Source of the DNA: Leucobacter chromiisoli
GTDB taxonomy: Bacteria; Actinomycetota; Actinomycetes; Actinomycetales; Microbacteriaceae
Reading direction: 5' to 3'
DNA length: 64,000 bases
Assembly: GCF_016522505.1 (NCBI RefSeq)
Contig: NZ_JAEHOH010000020.1
Location: 1 to 64,000 of the forward strand
The position numbers were made by a program, and so were the translations under genes. Within the stretch, counting starts at the first letter, position 1. Every line of letters begins with the position of its first letter. Below, one piece after another: positions 58,165 through 64,000 of this stretch. The notes under the pieces are model-generated. The model saw only the letters and a list, made by a program, of their open reading frames with translations, had not been told where the DNA came from and searched no databases.

Positions 58165-58727
58165 GGCTGCTCCCCCTCCCCGGCGGCGGCCTGCGGCTGC
58201 GGCTCGACCCCGACGAGGCGGCCCTGCTGGATCAGCTCGTCGGCCAGCTCATCGAGCTGCTGCAGGGGCACAGCCGCACGGCGCTCGACCCGGATCCGCT
58301 GTTCGCGAGCCTCGAGGTCGGCGGCACCGACGAGCGGCCGGCCGATCCCGCGCTCGCCCGGCTCTTCCCCGACGCGTACGAGGGAGACGAGGAGGCCGCC
58401 GGGTTCCGCAGGGTCACGGAGCAGGGACTGCTCAACCGGAAGCTGCAGGACGCGATGTCGGTGACCTCCGCGCTCGGCCTGGGCGGCGGTCCGGAGGTCG
58501 AGGATCCGGTCGAGCTGGAGATCACTCCCGAGACGCTCCCGGTGTGGGTGCGCACCCTCACCTCGCTGCGTCTCGCCATCGCGGCCCGCGTGGGGCTCGA
58601 GCACGAGAGCGACCACGCGCTGCTGCTGCACGACGAGGAGACCCGCGGCACGGTGCTCGTCTACGACTGGCTCGCGGCGATCCTCGATTCGGTGCTCCGG
58701 ATGACCCCGCCCGTTCCGGAGGGCTGA
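58161..58727 (+). CDS. DUF2017 protein (AosR-like)
   Basis: The 188-aa protein (MRLLPLPGGGLRLRLDPDEAALLDQLVGQLIELL..., FPDAYEGDEEAAGFRRVTEQGLLNRKL, WLAAILDSVLRM) is the DUF2017 family coded after clpS in most actinobacteria. In Mycobacterium the homologue is described as an oxidative-stress adaptor (AosR), but the redox Cys are not seen here. It overlaps clpS by ATGA. Confidence 0.87.
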   Translation: MRLLPLPGGGLRLRLDPDEAALLDQLVGQLIELLQGHSRTALDPDPLFASLEVGGTDERPADPALARLFPDAYEGDEEAAGFRRVTEQGLLNRKLQDAMSVTSALGLGGGPEVEDPVELEITPETLPVWVRTLTSLRLAIAARVGLEHESDHALLLHDEETRGTVLVYDWLAAILDSVLRMTPPVPEG

Positions 58728-58770
58728 GGCGGTTCGTGCCGACCCCGCCCCGGCGCGTCAGTCCGGCGCG

Positions 58771-59985
58771 TCAGGCCGGCGGCTCCAGCGAGCGGTGGTC
58801 GACGACGTCCTCGCGCGGGGCGAGCAGCCGCGCCGAGGTGACGCCGAGGCTGCCGAAGCGGCCCCGCACCTCGTCGACCGCCTGATCGACGGCCTTCCAC
58901 CCCTCGTCCTCGCTCCACAGCCCCATCGCCTCGCTGCCCTCGGCGACGAGCTGCTCGGCCCGCACGCCGATGAGGCGCACCGGGCGGCCGGCGGCGCCGA
59001 GCGCCGCGAAGAGCTCGCGGGCCGTGCGGTAGATGCGCTGCGTCGCGTTCGTCGCCTCGGGCAGGGTGCGCGAACGGGTCACCGTCTCGAAGCTCTCCCA
59101 GCGCACCTTGATGGCGACCGTCCGCGCCTCGACCCCGTGCTGCCTCAGCCGCTCGCCGGTTCGGGTGGCGAGCCGCAGCAGCTCGCGCTCGAGCAGCGCC
59201 GGATCGGTCTGGTCCTCCGCGAAGGTCTCCTCGTGCCCGATGCTCTTCTCGATGCGCGTCGTCTCGACCCGCCTGGCGTCGCGTCCGTTCGCGAGCTCGT
59301 GCAGCCTGCGGGCGTTCGCCTCGCCGACGACGCGCCGCAGCGATTCCATGGGCTCCACCGCGAGGTCGCCGATCGTGTGGATCGCACGCGAGCGCAGCGC
59401 GCGACTCGTGGCCTGGCCGACGCCCCACATCGCCTCGATCGGCAGCGGGTGCAGGAACTCCAGCGTGCGGCCGGGCGGGATCTCGAGCACGCCGTCGGGC
59501 TTCGCGCGCTGCGACGCGAGCTTCGCGACGAACTTGGTGCCGGCGAGCCCCACCGATGCGGGCAGCCCCGTCGTCTCCCGCACCCGCTCGCGCAGCAGGC
59601 GGGCGATCTCGGCGGGCGGGCCGAAGAGGCGCATGGACCCCGCCACGTCGAGGAACGCCTCGTCGATGCTCAACGGCTCGACGAGCGGCGTGAACTCCGC
59701 GAACACCTCCATCACGCGTCGCGAGGCCTCGCGGTACTTCGCGTGCACCGGGGGGATGAGGACGAGCCGCGGGCAGAGCTGCTTCGCCCGGGCGACCGGC
59801 ATCGCGGAGCGCACGCCGAATCGGCGCGCCTCGTAGCTGGCGCTCGACACCACGGAGCGGGCCGTGTCATGGGCCGCCGCGACGGGGAGGCCGCGCAGCT
59901 CGGGCCGTTCCAGCAGCTCGACGGAGACGAAGAAGGAGTCCATGTCGACGTGCAGCATGGAGGCCTCGCGTCGTCCGTCGGTCAT
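58771..59985 (-). CDS. dinB: DNA polymerase IV (Y family)
   Basis: The 404-aa polymerase has LHVDMDSFFVSVELLERPELRGLPV (catalytic Asp), SYEARRFGVRSAMP, PLSIDEAFLDVAGS (Asp-Glu pair near 110), the helix-hairpin-helix MWGVGQATSRALRSR and a little-finger domain. It copies past damaged bases. The C terminus has no clear QLxLF clamp motif. ATG 59985 is the first Met of the family-like region. Confidence 0.93.
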   Translation of the reverse strand: MTDGRREASMLHVDMDSFFVSVELLERPELRGLPVAAAHDTARSVVSSASYEARRFGVRSAMPVARAKQLCPRLVLIPPVHAKYREASRRVMEVFAEFTPLVEPLSIDEAFLDVAGSMRLFGPPAEIARLLRERVRETTGLPASVGLAGTKFVAKLASQRAKPDGVLEIPPGRTLEFLHPLPIEAMWGVGQATSRALRSRAIHTIGDLAVEPMESLRRVVGEANARRLHELANGRDARRVETTRIEKSIGHEETFAEDQTDPALLERELLRLATRTGERLRQHGVEARTVAIKVRWESFETVTRSRTLPEATNATQRIYRTARELFAALGAAGRPVRLIGVRAEQLVAEGSEAMGLWSEDEGWKAVDQAVDEVRGRFGSLGVTSARLLAPREDVVDHRSLEPPA

Positions 59986-60192
59986 GCATCCATTGCACCA
60001 CACGCCTCCGACACCGGCGAGCGGGCGGAGGACGCGCGAGCGGGCGAGCGGCGCCGATCCGTCTGCGGGGTCTGGGAGGACGCGGAGGAGCCGATGTCGG
60101 CTCCGTCTTGTAGCGTAGGGATCGAGCAGCCGCACGGGCGAGCGCACGGGCGGCTGCGGGCAGGAGTTCCCCGGCTTCGAGAGGAGCAGATC

Positions 60193-61914
60193 GTGATCGA
60201 ATCGCGAGAGACCGGCGTCCGACCCGAGGTCTCCGCCCTCCGGGATCGCCCGCGCGCCGAGGTGCTCATCATCGGCGGAGGCATCAACGGCATCGCGACG
60301 TTCCGCGAACTCGCGCTGCAGGGGGTCGACGTGGCCCTGGTCGAGCGCGGCGACTTCGTCTCGGGCGCCTCCTCGGCGTCGAGCCACATGGTGCACGGCG
60401 GCATCCGGTATCTCGAGAACGGCGAGCTCCGGCTCGTGCAGGAGGCCGTTCTCGAGCGCAATCGGCTCATCAGGAACGCGCCGCACTACGTGAAGCCGCT
60501 GCAGACCACGATCCCGATCTTCAAGACCTTCTCCGGGGTGCTCACGGCCCCCTTCCGACTGCTCGTGACCCACGGGCGCGGCAGGCCCCGCGAGCGCGGA
60601 GCACTGCTCATCAAGCTCGGCCTGCTCGTCTACGACACCTTCTCCCGGGCCGGCGGTCGCGTGCCGCGCCACCGCTTCCACGGCGCCCGGCGCTCGCTGA
60701 CCGAGCTGCCCCGGCTGAACCGGAGCGTGCGCTACACCGCGAGCTACTACGACGCGTCCATGCACGATCCCGAGCGGCTCGCCCTCGACGTGCTCGCGGA
60801 CGGCTCGGCCGCGGGCGGGGAGCGGGCCCGGGCCGCGAACTATCTCGCCGCGATCGGGCTGCACGACGGCCGCGTGAGGCTGCGCGACGAGGCCGCGGGC
60901 GAGGAGTTCGCGTTCGAGGCCGACATCGTCGTCAACGCGAGCGGCCCGTGGACCGATCTCACCAACGCCGCGCTCGGCGCCCCCACCTCGTACATGGGCG
61001 GCACGAAGGGATCGCACATCGTGCTCGACCACCCCGAGCTGCACGCCGCCACCGCCGGCCGCGAGATATTCTTCGAGAACTCCGACGGGCGCATCGTGCT
61101 GATCTACCCGCTCAAGGGCCGCGTGATGATCGGCACGACCGACATCGACGCGGATCCCCGCGAGCCGCAGCGGTGCACGGACGAGGAGATCGACTACTTC
61201 GTGCAGCTGGCCGGGCACGTCTTCCCGTCGATCCGGATCGACCGATCGCAGATCGTCTACACCTTCTCGGGCATCCGGCCGCTGCCGCGGCACGACGACA
61301 CGGCGCCCGGCTTCGTGTCCCGCGACTACCGCATCGTGCCCGGCTGGATCGGACGGGTGCGCGTGCTGAGCCTCGTCGGGGGCAAGTGGACCACCTTCCG
61401 AGCCCTCGCCGAGCACCTCGGCGACGAGACCCTCCGCCTGCTCGGCAGGAGGCGCAGGGTGAGCACGAGGAACACGCCGATCGGCGGCGGAGCGGGCTAT
61501 CCGCGCGACGCCGCCGGCCGCGCGCTCTGGATCGCGAGGCACCGCGGCGATCACGACCCCGAGCTGGCGGGCGCGTTGCTCGACCGGTACGGCACGAGGG
61601 CCGCGGAGGTGCTGCGCGCGCTGCCCGCCTCGCCGCGCGAGCTCCCCCGGCTCCCCGGCCACTCCGCCGAGGAGTTCGCGCACCTCGCGCGCACCGAGCA
61701 CGTCCTCCACCTCGACGACCTGCTGCTGCGCCGCACCTCCGTCGCCTTCGTCGGCGGGCTGAGCGTCGCGGCGCTCGAGGAGGCGGCCGAGGCCGTCGCC
61801 GAGGCGCTCGGCTGGGACGGGGAGCGGGTGCGCGAGGAGGTCGAGCGGGCCGCCGCGATCCTGCGCGATGCGCATCGCGTCGAGCTCGGCCGCCCCGGCG
61901 CCGCACCGCTCTGA
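60193..61914 (+). CDS. glpD: Glycerol-3-phosphate dehydrogenase, FAD-dependent
   Basis: The 573-aa protein has the FAD motif VLIIGGGINGIATFRELALQG, SGASSASSHMVHGGIRYLE, VNASGPWTDL, GTKGSHIVLDHP, MIGTTDID and SGIRPLPRHDD, VGGKWTTFRALAEH. GTG 60193 has GAGGAG 6 nt upstream. It oxidises glycerol-3-phosphate to dihydroxyacetone phosphate at the membrane. The C-terminal domain (from about 430) is as in actinobacterial GlpD. It is followed by glpK. Confidence 0.93.
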   Translation: MIESRETGVRPEVSALRDRPRAEVLIIGGGINGIATFRELALQGVDVALVERGDFVSGASSASSHMVHGGIRYLENGELRLVQEAVLERNRLIRNAPHYVKPLQTTIPIFKTFSGVLTAPFRLLVTHGRGRPRERGALLIKLGLLVYDTFSRAGGRVPRHRFHGARRSLTELPRLNRSVRYTASYYDASMHDPERLALDVLADGSAAGGERARAANYLAAIGLHDGRVRLRDEAAGEEFAFEADIVVNASGPWTDLTNAALGAPTSYMGGTKGSHIVLDHPELHAATAGREIFFENSDGRIVLIYPLKGRVMIGTTDIDADPREPQRCTDEEIDYFVQLAGHVFPSIRIDRSQIVYTFSGIRPLPRHDDTAPGFVSRDYRIVPGWIGRVRVLSLVGGKWTTFRALAEHLGDETLRLLGRRRRVSTRNTPIGGGAGYPRDAAGRALWIARHRGDHDPELAGALLDRYGTRAAEVLRALPASPRELPRLPGHSAEEFAHLARTEHVLHLDDLLLRRTSVAFVGGLSVAALEEAAEAVAEALGWDGERVREEVERAAAILRDAHRVELGRPGAAPL

Positions 61915-61997
61915 GCGCCGCCGTTCCCCTCCCCTAGGCTGGCAGGTGACGCGGTGCCGCGATCCGCCCACCGCATCCGTCTCGCGAAGGAGCTCCG

Positions 61998-63512
61998 ATG
62001 CCCCGCTACATCATCGCCATCGACCAGGGAACCACCTCGACGCGGGCGATCGTCTTCGACCGCGCCGGCGGCATCGTCTCGGTCGGGCAGCAGGAGCACC
62101 GTCAGATCATGCCGCAGGCGGGCTGGGTCGAGCACGACCCCGTCGAGATCTGGAGGAACGTCCAGGAGGTCGTCGGGACGGCGCTCGGCAGGGCGGGCCT
62201 CACGAGGCACGACATCGCGGCTGCGGGCATCACCAACCAGCGCGAGACGACCGTCGTCTGGGACCGCCGCACGGGCGAGCCCGTGTACAACGCCATCGTG
62301 TGGCAGGACACCCGCAGCCAGAGCATCGTGGACCGGATCGCGGCGCGGGGCGGCGCGGACCGCTTCGCGCAGATCACCGGGCTGCCCCTCGCGACCTACT
62401 TCTCCGCCTCGAAGATCGCCTGGATCCTCGAGAACGTCGAGGGGGCGCGGGAGCGGGCCGAATCCGGCGATCTGCTGTTCGGCACGACCGACTGCTGGGT
62501 GCTGTGGAACCTGACGGGCGGGGTCGAGGGCGGCGTGCACGTCACGGATGTCACCAACGCGTCGCGCACCCTCTTCATGGACCTCGAGACCCTCGAGTGG
62601 CGTGACGACATCCTCGCCGAGTTCGAGGTGCCCCGCTCCATGATGCCGACGATCCGGTCGTCCTCGGAGATCTACGGCCACGCCGAGAGCTCCTCGCTGC
62701 TGCGGGAGACGCCGATCTCCGGCATCCTGGGCGACCAGCAGGCTGCGACATTCGGCCAGGCCGCCTTCTCCGCGGGCGAGAGCAAGAACACCTACGGCAC
62801 GGGCTGCTTCCTGATCTTCCAGACCGGGGAGCAGATCGTCCACTCGGCGAACGGCCTCGTCACCACCGTCGGCTACCGGCTCGGGGACGAACCGGCCACG
62901 TACGCGCTCGAGGGGTCGATCGCCGTCACCGGATCCCTGGTGCAGTGGCTCAGGGATCAGCTCGGGCTCATCGACAGCGCCCCGGAGGTCGAGCGCCTCG
63001 CCGCCTCCGTCCCCGACAACGGCGGCGTGTACCTCGTTCCCGCCTTCTCGGGCCTGTTCGCGCCGTACTGGCGCCCGGACGCCCGGGGCGCGCTGGTCGG
63101 GCTCACGAGGCATTCCAACCGCGGGCACATCGCGCGCGCCGCGCTCGAGGCCGTCGCGTTCCAGACCCGGGACGTGCTCGACGCGGTGAACGCCGATGCC
63201 GGCGTGCCGCTCACGGAGCTCCGCGTCGACGGCGGCATGGTCGCCAACGACACGCTCATGCAGTTCCAGGCGGACGTGCTCGGCGTCCCGGTCGTGCGCC
63301 CCGTCGTCGCGGAGACCACCGCGCTCGGCGCAGCGTACGCCGCCGGCCTGGCGGTCGGGTTCTGGTCGGGCCCGGAGGAGCTGCGGGCGAACTGGCGAGA
63401 GGATCGCCGTTGGGAGCCCGCCATGGAGCCCGCCGAGCGGGAGCGTCAGCTGCGCCTCTGGAGGAAGGCCGTCACCAAGTCCATGGACTGGGTCGACGAG
63501 GACACGCGCTGA
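61998..63512 (+). CDS. glpK: Glycerol kinase
   Basis: The 504-aa FGGY kinase has [52 protein letters not shown] and the C-terminal FGGY pattern [26 protein letters not shown] -10 is at 61935, giving a 5' leader of about 50 nt. It phosphorylates glycerol for GlpD. Confidence 0.95.
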   Translation: MPRYIIAIDQGTTSTRAIVFDRAGGIVSVGQQEHRQIMPQAGWVEHDPVEIWRNVQEVVGTALGRAGLTRHDIAAAGITNQRETTVVWDRRTGEPVYNAIVWQDTRSQSIVDRIAARGGADRFAQITGLPLATYFSASKIAWILENVEGARERAESGDLLFGTTDCWVLWNLTGGVEGGVHVTDVTNASRTLFMDLETLEWRDDILAEFEVPRSMMPTIRSSSEIYGHAESSSLLRETPISGILGDQQAATFGQAAFSAGESKNTYGTGCFLIFQTGEQIVHSANGLVTTVGYRLGDEPATYALEGSIAVTGSLVQWLRDQLGLIDSAPEVERLAASVPDNGGVYLVPAFSGLFAPYWRPDARGALVGLTRHSNRGHIARAALEAVAFQTRDVLDAVNADAGVPLTELRVDGGMVANDTLMQFQADVLGVPVVRPVVAETTALGAAYAAGLAVGFWSGPEELRANWREDRRWEPAMEPAERERQLRLWRKAVTKSMDWVDEDTR

Positions 63513-63519
63513 GCCGCGC

Positions 63520-63543
63520 GGGGTCCGGGAGGCCCCGGACCCC
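63520..63543 (+). terminator. Terminator of glpK
   Basis: GGGGTCCGGG (63520-63529) pairs perfectly with CCCGGACCCC (63534-63543) around a 4-nt loop, 7 nt after the glpK stop. Confidence 0.8.
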
Positions 63544-63651
63544 GCTCCGCTTCCCGCTATCCCGCCGCCGCCCCTCGCTCCGCTCCGTGGGCTGCCGCCG
63601 TGTGCGGCACCGCGGCGGGGCGGAAAGCTCCGCTTCCCGCTATCCCGCCGC
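63544..63651. repeat. 25-bp direct repeat flanking the glpK-gatB junction
   Basis: The same 25-bp unit occurs at 63544-63568 and 63627-63651, 83 nt apart. The second copy contains the gatB stop codon, so the first may come from a duplication of the gatB 3' end. The spacer is GC-rich with no gene. Confidence 0.75.
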
Positions 63652-64000
63652 GCGCTGCAGCACGAGCTCGCGCACGCGGGCCGCGTCGGCCTGCCCGCGC
63701 ATCGCCTTCATGACGGCGCCGATGATGGCGCCCGCGGCCTGCACCTTGCCGTCGCGGATCTTGGCCAGCACGTCGGGCTGCTGGGCGAGCGCCGCGTCGA
63801 CCGCCTCGATGAGCGCGCCGTCGTCCGACACGATCGCAAGCCCGCGGGCCGCCACGATCTCCTGCGCCGTGCCCTCGCCGTCGATAATGCCCTGGATCAC
63901 CTGGCGCGCCAGCTTGTCGTTGAGGGTCCCCTCGTCGACGAGCGCGACGACCGAGGCCAGCTGGGCGGGCGTGATGAGGTCGGACGACACCGCGGAGCGC
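63640..64000 (-). CDS. gatB: GatB, C-terminal part only
   Basis: The frame is open to the window end and encodes [75 protein letters not shown]: the GatB/YqeY tail domain of the Asp/Glu-tRNA amidotransferase B subunit. It helps the enzyme bind tRNA during Glu-tRNA(Gln) amidation. The catalytic part lies right of the window. Confidence 0.92.
   Translation of the reverse strand, partial: RSAVSSDLITPAQLASVVALVDEGTLNDKLARQVIQGIIDGEGTAQEIVAARGLAIVSDDGALIEAVDAALAQQPDVLAKIRDGKVQAAGAIIGAVMKAMRGQADAARVRELVLQRAAG

Noticed and set aside
58795..61914. Single 1039-codon frame covering the dinB antisense and glpD
   Set aside because: Only the glpD part is real; the first 460 codons are antisense to dinB. 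The true start is GTG 60193.

Overview
The window comes from a high-GC actinobacterium, most likely a member of the Microbacteriaceae. This is inferred from very GC-rich codon use, many start codons lying only 6-7 nt after a TAnnnT -10 box (leaderless mRNAs), frequent GTG/TTG starts, and the actinobacterial neighbourhood metallopeptidase - clpS - DUF2017. No 16S gene is present, so the genus is not fixed.

Region 1 (1-12575) is the early end of an integrated temperate phage, less GC-rich than the host. A leftward early operon of tightly overlapping genes carries an excisionase-like HTH, a RecE-like exonuclease with a partner, a replication protein, HNH, a RuvC-like resolvase, SSB, two DNA methyltransferases and many small zinc-ribbon or one-helix proteins. 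A 541-bp non-coding stretch (10053-10593) with tRNA-like hairpins interrupts it. A divergent, probably leaderless repressor gene reads straight into a tRNA-Arg, and its stop codon overlaps the anticodon. This is the geometry expected of integration-dependent immunity. The rest of the prophage lies left of the window.

Region 2 (12681-19143) is host DNA: an MFS exporter, peptide deformylase, oligoribonuclease, tRNA-His, and the pcaF-pcaJ-pcaI operon (3-oxoadipate to acetyl-CoA plus succinyl-CoA), divergent from an IclR regulator across a perfect inverted repeat.

Region 3 (19151-34985) holds transport and scavenging genes: a ribose-type ABC importer with an amidohydrolase and a LuxR regulator, an APC permease, and a sulfatase in an operon with an SsuABC/TauABC-type importer. 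A TetR regulator and a formylglycine-generating enzyme, which would activate the sulfatase, follow.

Region 4 (35366-52135) is an aromatic catabolic island resembling the iac (indole-3-acetate degradation) cluster of Proteobacteria: IacA, IacB, IacE, IacG, IacC, IacD and IacF homologues, an IacH-like amidase and an IacI-like SnoaL protein. Here they sit with an omega-aminotransferase, an aldehyde dehydrogenase, and LysR, FixJ-type, TetR and IclR regulators. A hydroxyquinol dioxygenase and maleylacetate reductase feed 3-oxoadipate to the pca genes of region 2. A LysR box (two copies) and a 17-bp IclR-like box (three copies) can be read from the sequence.

Region 5 (52175-57389) combines a LuxI/GNAT-fold acyltransferase-like protein translationally coupled to a ThiF/E1-like adenylyltransferase, a divergent TetR regulator with its own palindrome, and a membrane GGDEF-EAL protein. 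It is the best candidate in the window for an undescribed signalling or small-molecule system. Region 6 (57524-64000) is housekeeping: metallopeptidase, ClpS, DUF2017, DNA polymerase IV, GlpD, GlpK and the 3' end of gatB.
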